This document shows positions 50,700 to 58,939 of a stretch of DNA of 60,225 nucleotides, piece by piece. Source of the stretch: MED-G20 sp038108155 (lineage in GTDB: Bacteria > Bacteroidota > Bacteroidia > Flavobacteriales_D > Parvicellaceae); contig JAYNHP010000011.1 of the NCBI GenBank assembly GCA_038108155.1, forward strand, positions 1-60,225, in the 5' to 3' direction. The notes under the pieces were generated by a model. It saw nothing but the letters and a program-made list of their open reading frames with translations. It had not been told where the DNA came from and made no database searches. The position numbers were made by a program, and so were the translations under genes. Every line of letters starts with the position of its first letter. Positions within the stretch are counted from its first letter, which is position 1.

Positions 50700-50911
50700 T
50701 TTTGCTAATTTATAAAGAAATTGAAGACCGTATTTAATATTCCAAAATATAACTTAAAATATTTTTAACAAAGACCCATGTGGGGTTTTATTCCGTATTA
50801 ATTTCTCTACTCAAATCATACTCATTAAATTTTTATGGATTGTAAAATGTAATATTTATTTTAAATTCAATTATTAATACCTTTACATTCAATTATAACC
50901 ATTAAAAAAAT

Positions 50912-53020
50912 ATGAAAAAGTATGCTTTTATAACACTGTTTTTTTACTCTTTTATTTATCAAATACAATATAGTCAATGTACAAGTTCAATAAATGCAAT
51001 TCAATTCAGTGATGATACACTTTGTGGAATTGGCTATGTTGATATTACTATTGACGGAGGAAGTTTAGGAAACAGTACAAGCTGGCAATTATTTACTGGC
51101 AACTGCGGAGGAACATTAATTGCAACATCTTCTAATAATAACTTCACAAACATTCCTGTTAATACAACAACCACTTTTTATTGTAAAGCCGACTCCTGCG
51201 ACATCTCAAGCTGTGTGTCTGGAGAAGTCTTTGTTGTAGAAACTCCTTCTTTGGACTCTATTATTATTGATTCGATTTTTAACAACTCTAATTCCACGTG
51301 GAGTATTTTAGATACCGTTTGTCCTCAAACCGAAGTTAAATTATTCGCGGATTATAACTTTGCGTTACCAACAAATCATTCCATTGTTTGGCATAAAAAT
51401 TATTGTGGATCTCCAATAATTGGCACAGGTGATTCAATATCTGTTTATCCAGATTCATCAACTACTTATTATGCTAAAATAGTTGGCCCTTGTGGCTCAT
51501 CTCTTTGTAAACAAGTTACTATAGTTACAAAAGACGGTTCAATAGCACCAACTGGGATTCAAACCAGCAACAATAATTTTTGTACTGGTGGATCAGCAAC
51601 GCTTAGTGTTGTTGGAGGACAACTAGGAACTGGGGCGAACTGGAGCTGGTATGAAAGCGCTTGTAGTTCTAATTTTCTTGGAACAGGGTCTTCAATTTCT
51701 GTAACTCCTGCAGCTACAACTATGTATTATGTTAGAGCCAACGGAGGAGATTGTGGGGCTACTTCATGTCAAGAAATATTAATTAACACATATGATTTAA
51801 ATGTTTACCATTCAAATGTTGATTCAACCTGTGAGTCCAATGCTTTTGTTCTACAAGGCGGTTTTCCTCAAGGGGGAACTTATACTGGTGTTGGAGTTTC
51901 GGGTAGCATATTTGACCCAAATATTTCTGGAATAGGGTCACATACTGTAACATATAGTTATACAGATAGTAACAATTGTACGAGTTCTACCCAGTTTCCT
52001 GTAGTAGTTCTCGAAGCAAATATTGATCCTGTTTCAATAAGTGCAAGTCTTTATGAAATATGTAATGGTAATTCCACTACAATTAGTATTGACAACTCCA
52101 ATCAGTTAATTAATGGTAGCCAATGGGTTTGGTATAAAGGCTCTTGTGGGACTGGAACTTTAATTGGCTCCACAACAACCAATAATCAGATTACGGTATC
52201 TCCTTCAACCACTTCAAATTACTATGTAAGATCGGAAGGGGGATTATGTCCAGCAAGTAATTGTATTGGATTAACTATTGATGTTTATACATTAGAAACA
52301 CATTTAAGCGAGTTTGATAAAATTTGTGGGGAAGATCATCCAATATTTGAGCTTGAAGGTGGCAATCCATCTGGTGGAACATTCTCTGGTAACGGAGTAA
52401 ATAATGGATTTTTTGACCCTAAAATTGCAGGAGTTGGAAACCATAATATTACTTATACATACACTTTAGGTCCATGTGTTGCTACAGATGTTGAGACTAT
52501 ACAAATTGAAAATAGTCCAATTAAACTGGATTACTCTATTGAACAAGAAACATGTGCTGAAGGAGGGATTATGATTCATATACATTCTCAAAACGGGATG
52601 GGATATTATGGGTATGATTGGTCTGATGGAAGCTATGAAAACCCTCTTACATATGCCAATAATGAAATTTACAATGTATTGGTGTCAGATGCTAATAATT
52701 GCTACAAACTCTTAGATAGCATAACCTTTGACAACACATTAGAATGTATTGAAATGCCAAATACTTTTAGTCCAAATGATGATGGAATTAATGATTACTG
52801 GAGTCTTAACTTCCCAAATTATGAGGAAGCAAGTCTGGTTATCTTCAATAAATGGGGCAATCAAATATGGGAATTTAATGGAGGAAATAATATGAGCTGG
52901 GATGGCAAGACTACTGATGGATTAGATATTCCTTCGGGGACTTATTATTACACCATTGAACTTACAGACGCCTTAGGTCAGACAACCAATCAGACTGGAC
53001 CAATAACTATAATAAGATAA
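50912..53020 (+). CDS. T9SS type B sorting-domain surface protein (Ig-like repeats)
   Basis: 702 residues with a signal peptide (ITLFFYSFIYQIQYSQ). The body is a series of Cys-containing Ig/PKD-like modules of about 80-110 residues that repeat the pattern CxGGSATLSVxGG...WSWYESAC...GTGSSISVTP...YYVRA. The C-terminal about 90 residues (PNTFSPNDDGINDYWSLNF, VIFNKWGNQIWEFNG, SWDGKTTDGLDIPSGTYYY) form a clear type B (gliding-type) sorting domain. It is therefore exported by T9SS, probably as an adhesin. PorP/SprF and PorE-like genes follow at 4 and about 11 nt, as expected for type B cargo. Confidence 0.9.
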   Translation: MKKYAFITLFFYSFIYQIQYSQCTSSINAIQFSDDTLCGIGYVDITIDGGSLGNSTSWQLFTGNCGGTLIATSSNNNFTNIPVNTTTTFYCKADSCDISSCVSGEVFVVETPSLDSIIIDSIFNNSNSTWSILDTVCPQTEVKLFADYNFALPTNHSIVWHKNYCGSPIIGTGDSISVYPDSSTTYYAKIVGPCGSSLCKQVTIVTKDGSIAPTGIQTSNNNFCTGGSATLSVVGGQLGTGANWSWYESACSSNFLGTGSSISVTPAATTMYYVRANGGDCGATSCQEILINTYDLNVYHSNVDSTCESNAFVLQGGFPQGGTYTGVGVSGSIFDPNISGIGSHTVTYSYTDSNNCTSSTQFPVVVLEANIDPVSISASLYEICNGNSTTISIDNSNQLINGSQWVWYKGSCGTGTLIGSTTTNNQITVSPSTTSNYYVRSEGGLCPASNCIGLTIDVYTLETHLSEFDKICGEDHPIFELEGGNPSGGTFSGNGVNNGFFDPKIAGVGNHNITYTYTLGPCVATDVETIQIENSPIKLDYSIEQETCAEGGIMIHIHSQNGMGYYGYDWSDGSYENPLTYANNEIYNVLVSDANNCYKLLDSITFDNTLECIEMPNTFSPNDDGINDYWSLNFPNYEEASLVIFNKWGNQIWEFNGGNNMSWDGKTTDGLDIPSGTYYYTIELTDALGQTTNQTGPITIIR

Positions 53021-53024
53021 AATC

Positions 53025-53969
53025 ATGAAAAGAATTTTTATTACCTCAATATGTCTTTTAGTAGTATTGACTTATAAAAGTCAACAAAACAGCATGACAA
53101 GTCAATATCTTTTTAACGACTTTGCTATAAACCCTGCAGTTGCTGGCACAAAGTCCTATTCTCCTCTATCTATAAGTTTTAGGAGGCAATGGGTTGGTAT
53201 TGACGAAGCCCCTGTAACCCAGAATTTAATGTACCATACATTTCTTGGAGATAATACAGGAATAGGAGCACATGTTTTTAATGACGCCTCAGGACCTTCT
53301 AGAAGAACTGGAATCAATTCGGCTTTTTCATACAATATAAAAACTAGTAAAAGAACAAAATTATCATTTGGTATATCGGGATCGTTAACACAATTTTCCA
53401 TAAATAGGGATCGTCTTATAACAGATGTGCCAGGAGATGTAGCTGTTGGTAATTTAACTAACCAATTGATTGGTGATTGCAACTTTGGATTGTATTGGTC
53501 TGGAGATAGACATTTTGTTGGGTTTTCTGGCTACAATTTATTTGAAAATAAAACGGATTTATTGGCTTTAACCACTCCAGTCCTAAATACTCTCGAAAGA
53601 GTGTTTTATATTCATGGAGGATACAACTTTAAGGTTGGAGCAATATTCGAATTACAACCTTCGGTGATTATAAGGACTATGAATAAAAATCTAGTTCAGA
53701 TGGATGGTAATTTAAAATTAACGGTTAAAAATGCATATTCATTAGGTTTGTCTTATAGAAATAAAGATGCTGTTGCATTAATTGGAGGAGTTAATATTGG
53801 AACAGCAACTATAGGTTACTCTTATGATATAGGTATTTCAAAAATTAATACCTACAATTCTGGTACTCATGAAGTTTTCTTAAGCTATAAACTTAAAAAA
53901 GACAACCAATCTAAAACTCCTTGGAAAAATAGAAACAGAGTCTACTCTAGTTTTAGCACCGAAAATTGA
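53025..53969 (+). CDS. PorP/SprF-family T9SS outer-membrane protein
   Basis: 314 residues with a signal peptide (ITSICLLVVLTYKSQ) and the family's N-terminal hallmark MTSQYLFNDFAINPAVAGTK, then RRQWVGIDEAP. The rest is a barrel of about 12-14 strands (for example AYSLGLSYRNKDAVALIGGV). PorP/SprF proteins accept type B cargo at the outer membrane and are usually encoded next to it, so this one probably serves the 50912 protein. The tail GTHEVFLSYKL is typical. Genome-wide there are often several paralogues, so no symbol is given. Confidence 0.92.
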   Translation: MKRIFITSICLLVVLTYKSQQNSMTSQYLFNDFAINPAVAGTKSYSPLSISFRRQWVGIDEAPVTQNLMYHTFLGDNTGIGAHVFNDASGPSRRTGINSAFSYNIKTSKRTKLSFGISGSLTQFSINRDRLITDVPGDVAVGNLTNQLIGDCNFGLYWSGDRHFVGFSGYNLFENKTDLLALTTPVLNTLERVFYIHGGYNFKVGAIFELQPSVIIRTMNKNLVQMDGNLKLTVKNAYSLGLSYRNKDAVALIGGVNIGTATIGYSYDIGISKINTYNSGTHEVFLSYKLKKDNQSKTPWKNRNRVYSSFSTEN

Positions 53970-53980
53970 TCTCAATAAAA

Positions 53981-56773
53981 ATGAGAAAAATCATACTTTT
54001 CATAGTAGCTATTTTTTGTCTTAGCAGAATAAATAGTCAAGTAAAATTGGCAGATATTCTATATGACAATTTTGAATACAAAACGGCGGCATCAATATAT
54101 AGTGATGAAAATGATTTAACATTAAGTCAATTAGAAAAACATGCTTTTTGTTATTTCTATACTAATGATTTTCAAAAGTCTATTCCTATTTTTAAAAAAA
54201 TATTAGACCAAAATCCTAATGATTTCTCTATAAAATACCATTATGGGATTGCATTAAAGAGTACTGGGAGATTCAAAGCTGCCCAAAAAATATTCAATGA
54301 ATTATTCACAATAGATAGCACAAAGAAACGACTTCAATTTCAAATTGAATCCATAGATTCTCTAATAAAATGGGATACTATTAAGATTTTTAAAAAACTA
54401 GTAGCATTTGAAAAATTAAATTCTGCATCTTCTGAATTTTCCCCATCTTTTTATGACGATGGTATTTATTATATCGTAGAGAGAGGGAAGAACAATGCAA
54501 TAGCTAATAATATAAATTTAATATCTAATAATGACTCTTTAACTTTGAAGGAGAAAAAAGAATTTACTGAAAAACTAAATAAAATTCTCTCTTATGGAAG
54601 TACTATTTCTCCAAGAACATATGTAAAAAAGGTGGATTTAAAAATCCCTTTGCTTTTTAAATCGCTAGATAATTCTATTCCAGATTCTGCTATTATTAAA
54701 AATGAACAAATTATTTCTCACAATAGTTTTAACGTTACCAGTTTTAATACCAATAGTTCAAATAAAAAAATATTATATACTAGGCACCCTTATTTAACAA
54801 ATTCAAATTCTGATGCATCTCTTAACCCATTAATTTATCAAGGAAAATTAAACGCTGAAAAGAAAAAGCTTTATTTAAGACGACGTATCCCAGTTAGCTT
54901 TTTATCTAGCTCTGCAGGATCAGGAGAAGTGTGCATGAGCTCAGACGGAAAGACTATTTATTTCGTTTCTGACAAGAAAAATGGGTATGGGCAGACAGAT
55001 ATTTACGTTTCTCACCAAAAAAAATCTGGGAAATGGGGCAAAGCAATTAATCTTGGGCCGTTAGTGAACACACCATACAGAGAAGAGTCGCCAAGGATTT
55101 ATGACGATAGTATACTTTATTTTTCATCTAACGGATTTCCTGGTTATGGAAAGGCAGATATTTTTAAGTGTAAAATTAGTAATGACAGTATTTATAATGT
55201 TGAACATTTGCCTTACCCAGTAAATTCTGCTGGAGATGATATTCATTTTGTACTACATCCATTTGATGAGAGTATAGCAATATTAAATTCTAACCGAGCA
55301 GGAGGAAAAGGAGACGAAGATATTTATTTAGCCCATATGACACCTATCCAACCCTATGTTAAAGGATACATTAGGTTAAGTAGTGATAGTAGTTTACAAA
55401 AAAATACAACTGTAAGACTTCTAAATCATAATAATGAGGAATTAAAACAGTTTCATACAAACGTTTCTGGAAAATATAGATTTGAACTTAAAAAAAATAA
55501 AATTTATAAAGTAGTAGCTACCAAAAAAAATCTTTACGGAGATACTATAGTAGTTTCAGATAAAACCCTGTTTAGAAATGAGAGAAAAGATATTATTTTT
55601 CAGGACGATAAAACTATTCAGGGCTATACCGTTTCCAGAGCTACTGGCGAAATAATCCCCAATGTAGAGATTGATATTAATAATGGTATAAGATCTAAAA
55701 AACTAACTATTTTTTCAGACGAAGAGGGTTATTATCAATTTGCATTTAACAATGATTCATTGTTGTTGTTAAAAGGGTTTAACGATAGTTTATTTGGACT
55801 TAAAGAATTCTTTATAGACTCTAATTATTTGTTCAAAAAACAACATAATCTAGAATTAGATCTGGCTTTCCAGAAATTTAAAGGAATAGTATTGGATGAA
55901 AAAACAAATTCTATCCAGGCTGATGCAAAAGTTTATTTAATAAATATGGATGGGATTAAAATCGATTCTTCATTTACTGACTCCACAGGTCATTTTTATT
56001 TTAAATTGAAAATGGCCCAAGATTATGAAATCCATGCTTACAAAGGAGAATCTGATGGAATTGCAAATATCCATACTAGTATTTTATACAAAAATGAAGA
56101 AGATATAAAAGTATATATAACCGATGACTATGTACCTACCATAGGTAAAATTGTTGATGCCGAGGATGGAGAGCCTCTTAATTTTGTGAAAATCACAATT
56201 GTGGACTCTACAACCAATGCCAAAGACCTAAGTTATACCAATGATTTAGGGAATTTTGAATTGCATATTCATGAAAATAATATTTACTATTTAACTATCG
56301 AAAGAAGAAATTATTTTACTAAAACTTTAATTCTAAATATAGGAGATTCACTTCCAAAAGTTATTGATTTAAACAAAAAGTATAATTTAAAATTAACTAA
56401 ATCTGGATTTGTAATTGAGCCTATATTTTTTGATTTTACAAGTCATAAGCTAACTAAAAACTCCAAGTTACAATTAGATTCATTAGCTGCATATTTAAAT
56501 GAACATAAAGACAAGACTATTTCAATATTTGGCTATACTGACTGTCTTGGTTCTAAGGAATACCTTGAAAAAAAATTCAATGTTGTTCTTGGAAAAAACA
56601 GAGCTATCTCTACTAGAAGGTATCTAGAGTATAAAGGAATTGCTAGGTCAAGAGTAAATGTTATAGGTAGAGGAGCTGTTAATTTTGTAAACTCATGTTA
56701 CAAGCCAGAGTTTTGTACAGATGCTGAGCATAGAGAAAACAGAAGGTGTGAGTTCCAGTTAAATGATCCGTGA
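53981..56773 (+). CDS. PorE-like T9SS protein (TPR, beta-propeller, CRD, OmpA)
   Basis: 930 residues from the ATG at 53981 (an in-frame TTG at 53966 overlaps the previous gene). Domain order is signal peptide, TPR (about 25-125), PD40-type beta-propeller (about 305-470, with GEVCMSSDGKTIYFVSDKKN and SPRIYDDSILYFSSNG), several carboxypeptidase-regulatory-like beta domains (about 470-800), and a C-terminal OmpA peptidoglycan-binding domain (about 815-925, FGYTDCLGSKEYL, RGAVNFVNSC). The same order occurs in Porphyromonas PorE, which ties PorP to the cell wall. It follows the PorP/SprF gene by 11 nt. Confidence 0.88.
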   Translation: MRKIILFIVAIFCLSRINSQVKLADILYDNFEYKTAASIYSDENDLTLSQLEKHAFCYFYTNDFQKSIPIFKKILDQNPNDFSIKYHYGIALKSTGRFKAAQKIFNELFTIDSTKKRLQFQIESIDSLIKWDTIKIFKKLVAFEKLNSASSEFSPSFYDDGIYYIVERGKNNAIANNINLISNNDSLTLKEKKEFTEKLNKILSYGSTISPRTYVKKVDLKIPLLFKSLDNSIPDSAIIKNEQIISHNSFNVTSFNTNSSNKKILYTRHPYLTNSNSDASLNPLIYQGKLNAEKKKLYLRRRIPVSFLSSSAGSGEVCMSSDGKTIYFVSDKKNGYGQTDIYVSHQKKSGKWGKAINLGPLVNTPYREESPRIYDDSILYFSSNGFPGYGKADIFKCKISNDSIYNVEHLPYPVNSAGDDIHFVLHPFDESIAILNSNRAGGKGDEDIYLAHMTPIQPYVKGYIRLSSDSSLQKNTTVRLLNHNNEELKQFHTNVSGKYRFELKKNKIYKVVATKKNLYGDTIVVSDKTLFRNERKDIIFQDDKTIQGYTVSRATGEIIPNVEIDINNGIRSKKLTIFSDEEGYYQFAFNNDSLLLLKGFNDSLFGLKEFFIDSNYLFKKQHNLELDLAFQKFKGIVLDEKTNSIQADAKVYLINMDGIKIDSSFTDSTGHFYFKLKMAQDYEIHAYKGESDGIANIHTSILYKNEEDIKVYITDDYVPTIGKIVDAEDGEPLNFVKITIVDSTTNAKDLSYTNDLGNFELHIHENNIYYLTIERRNYFTKTLILNIGDSLPKVIDLNKKYNLKLTKSGFVIEPIFFDFTSHKLTKNSKLQLDSLAAYLNEHKDKTISIFGYTDCLGSKEYLEKKFNVVLGKNRAISTRRYLEYKGIARSRVNVIGRGAVNFVNSCYKPEFCTDAEHRENRRCEFQLNDP

Positions 56774-56858
56774 TTGCTCAATTGAAAAAAAAGATTAAAA
56801 TGTATTTTCCATTCTAAGGATATACATTACTTTCGCTTTTCAAATTCTTCTAGTTACT

Positions 56859-58403
56859 ATGTCAAAAAGAAAAGTTCGTGTAAGGTTTGCTCCAAGTCCA
56901 ACTGGTCCATTGCATATGGGTGGTATAAGAACCGCTTTGTATAATTATTTGTTTGCAAAAAAGAACCATGGAGATTTTATTTTAAGAATTGAAGATACCG
57001 ATCAAAACAGGTATGTAGAGGGAGCAGAAAAGTATATTGTAAATGCCTTAAATTGGTGCAACCTTAAAGTAGACGAGGGTCCTGATTCAAATGGATCTAA
57101 GGGGCCATATAGACAATCTGAAAGAAAACCTATTTATAAAAAATTTGTAGATCAGCTTATTGAATCGGGAAATGCATATTATGCTTTTGACACTAGTGAA
57201 GAATTAGAACAAATGAGAGAATTGGCTAAGAAAGCCAAAATGCCTAATTGGCAATACAATTCTATAACTAGAAATTCTATGAAAAACTCTTTGACTCTGT
57301 CAAAAGAAGAAGTTGAAAACAAATTTTCTAAAAATGAACCTTGTACTGTCAGAATAAAAATGCCAAGAAACGAGGACATAAGGTTTTATGACGAGATTAG
57401 AGGATGGGTTGTGGTAAATACCAATAATATGGACGATAAAGTAATTTTTAAAGCCGATGGAATGCCTACTTACCATTTAGCCAACGTGGTAGATGATTAT
57501 TTGATGGATATTTCTCATGTTATCAGGGGTGAAGAATGGCTTCCTTCAGCTCCGTTACATGTATTGCTATATAGATATTTAGGCTGGGAAAGTGTTATGC
57601 CAAAATTTGCTCATTTGCCACTAATATTAAAACCTGATGGTAATGGTAAATTAAGTAAAAGAGATGGGGATAGGCTTGGATTTCCAGTTTTTCCATTGGA
57701 ATGGACAGATCCACAATCCAAAGAAATTTCTTCTGGGTATAAAGAGAAAGGATATTTTTCTGAATCATTTGTGAATATGTTGGCATTTTTAGGTTGGAAT
57801 CCAGGTAATTCTAAAGAGCTTTTCACAATGGATGAATTAATTAAAGAGTTTTCTTTAGAAAGAGTTGGGAAAAGTGGTGCAAAATTTGATCCTGAAAAAG
57901 CCAAATGGTTTAATCAACAGCATCTAAGAAACAAGTCTAATTTGGAACTTTCTTCTTTGATGTTGGAAAATTGCAATTATGACGTTAGCAATGAATACCT
58001 TGAAAAAGTTGCTGAGCTAATGAAAGAAAGAGCAACTTTTCACCACGAACTACTTTCAGAAGATTACTTTTTTAAGTCATTTAAAGATTATGATCAAAAA
58101 ACATTTAGAAAAAAATGGAAAAGCAATTCTATTTCTCTAGTTAATGAATTCTTTTCAGAGCTAAACTCTATTGAATCTTTCAATGCCGATACTATTGAAA
58201 ATACTTTTAAGTCTTTCATTGAAAGAAAAGAAATTGGGATGGGGGCTTTACTCCCGTGTTTGAGACTTATTTTAACTGGAAAGGGAATGGGGCCATCCTT
58301 ATTCTCTATAATGGAATTAATCGGTAAAAAGGAAGTTATGAATAGATTTAATGAAAAATCTATTTTCTTTGAAAATCTTTTTTTAGAAAAATCAGATATT
58401 TAA
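56859..58403 (+). CDS. gltX: glutamyl-tRNA synthetase
   Basis: 514-residue class I synthetase charging tRNA-Glu. The HIGH-type motif is in APSPTGPLHMGGIRTALYNY and the KMSKS loop is KLSKRDGDRLG, with FPLEWTDPQSKE following as in Bacteroidota enzymes. FILRIEDTDQNR and HVIRGEEWLPSAPLH are conserved catalytic-domain elements, and the C-terminal anticodon-binding helical domain is complete. An 85-nt gap separates it from the T9SS triad, with a -7-like TACTTTCG at 56828-56835. folB follows with a 1-nt overlap. Confidence 0.97.
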   Translation: MSKRKVRVRFAPSPTGPLHMGGIRTALYNYLFAKKNHGDFILRIEDTDQNRYVEGAEKYIVNALNWCNLKVDEGPDSNGSKGPYRQSERKPIYKKFVDQLIESGNAYYAFDTSEELEQMRELAKKAKMPNWQYNSITRNSMKNSLTLSKEEVENKFSKNEPCTVRIKMPRNEDIRFYDEIRGWVVVNTNNMDDKVIFKADGMPTYHLANVVDDYLMDISHVIRGEEWLPSAPLHVLLYRYLGWESVMPKFAHLPLILKPDGNGKLSKRDGDRLGFPVFPLEWTDPQSKEISSGYKEKGYFSESFVNMLAFLGWNPGNSKELFTMDELIKEFSLERVGKSGAKFDPEKAKWFNQQHLRNKSNLELSSLMLENCNYDVSNEYLEKVAELMKERATFHHELLSEDYFFKSFKDYDQKTFRKKWKSNSISLVNEFFSELNSIESFNADTIENTFKSFIERKEIGMGALLPCLRLILTGKGMGPSLFSIMELIGKKEVMNRFNEKSIFFENLFLEKSDI

Positions 58404-58753
58404 TGAACTGTATTAAAGTACATGGCATAAGAACATTTTCCTATCACGGCTGTTTAGAAGAAGAAAAAATTATAGGAGGAAATTACATTGTGAATGTAGA
58501 AGTAGATTGTCATTTTGAAAATGCTGCTAAACACGACGATTTATCGAAAACTATTGACTATGTTGCAATAAAAGAAATTGTTGTAAAACAAATGAGTATT
58601 CGAAGTAAGTTAATCGAGTCTGTTGCCTATAAAATTGTTTATGATATAAAAGAAAAATTTTCCATGGCAAATAACTGTAGAGTAGAAATTAAAAAAATAA
58701 ATCCACCAATTGACGGAGATATTGACTATGTATCTGTTCTAGTAGAAGAATAA
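58403..58753 (+). CDS. folB: dihydroneopterin aldolase (FolB)
   Basis: 116-residue enzyme of folate synthesis that cleaves dihydroneopterin to 6-hydroxymethyl-dihydropterin and glycolaldehyde. Family motifs: IKVHGIRTFSYHGCLEEEK near the N-terminus (the usual HGxxxxE substrate region), DLSKTIDYVAIKEIV, and the late VEIKKINPPIDGDIDYVSV. Length is normal for this small tunnel-fold protein. Its start overlaps the stop codon of gltX. The tRNA-Cys promoter begins 1 nt after its TAA. Confidence 0.93.
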   Translation: MNCIKVHGIRTFSYHGCLEEEKIIGGNYIVNVEVDCHFENAAKHDDLSKTIDYVAIKEIVVKQMSIRSKLIESVAYKIVYDIKEKFSMANNCRVEIKKINPPIDGDIDYVSVLVEE

Positions 58754-58754
58754 A

Positions 58755-58784
58755 TTGTTTATTTGATTGGAAATTGTACTTTTG
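58755..58784 (+). promoter_or_regulatory. predicted tRNA-Cys promoter
   Basis: TTG (58755-58757), a 19-nt spacer, then the exact -7 element TACTTTTG (58777-58784), 13 nt before the mature tRNA. This is the cleanest match to the Bacteroidota promoter consensus in the window. Confidence 0.6.
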
Positions 58785-58797
58785 TTTTTCTTTCAAA

Positions 58798-58868
58798 GGT
58801 CTCGTGGCCGAGTGGCTAGGCAGTGGTCTGCAAAACCATCTACATCGGTTCGAATCCGATCGAGACCT
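58798..58868 (+). tRNA. tRNA-Cys (anticodon GCA)
   Basis: The 71-nt cloverleaf has acceptor stem GGTCTCG/CGAGACC (58798-58804 with 58861-58867), a U73 discriminator as expected for tRNA-Cys, an anticodon arm GTGGT-CTGCAAA-ACCAT giving anticodon GCA, and the T-arm ATCGG-TTCGAAT-CCGAT. The 3' CCA is not encoded (TCT follows), so it must be added by tRNA nucleotidyltransferase. It is a single tRNA with its own predicted promoter between folB and the copper monooxygenase gene. Confidence 0.96.
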
Positions 58869-58939
58869 CTTCTTTTTATAATATATCTATTTAAACTATA
58901 TTTATGAACTATCATCTAACTTATAATTCATAACTTATT

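Noticed and set aside
50771..50789. Stem-loop AAGACCC/GGGTTTT with an ATGTG loop upstream of ftsX and the T9SS cargo gene
   Set aside because: It includes a G-U pair, has only a short T run and lies in a divergent region where neither strand needs a terminator. It is too weak to call.
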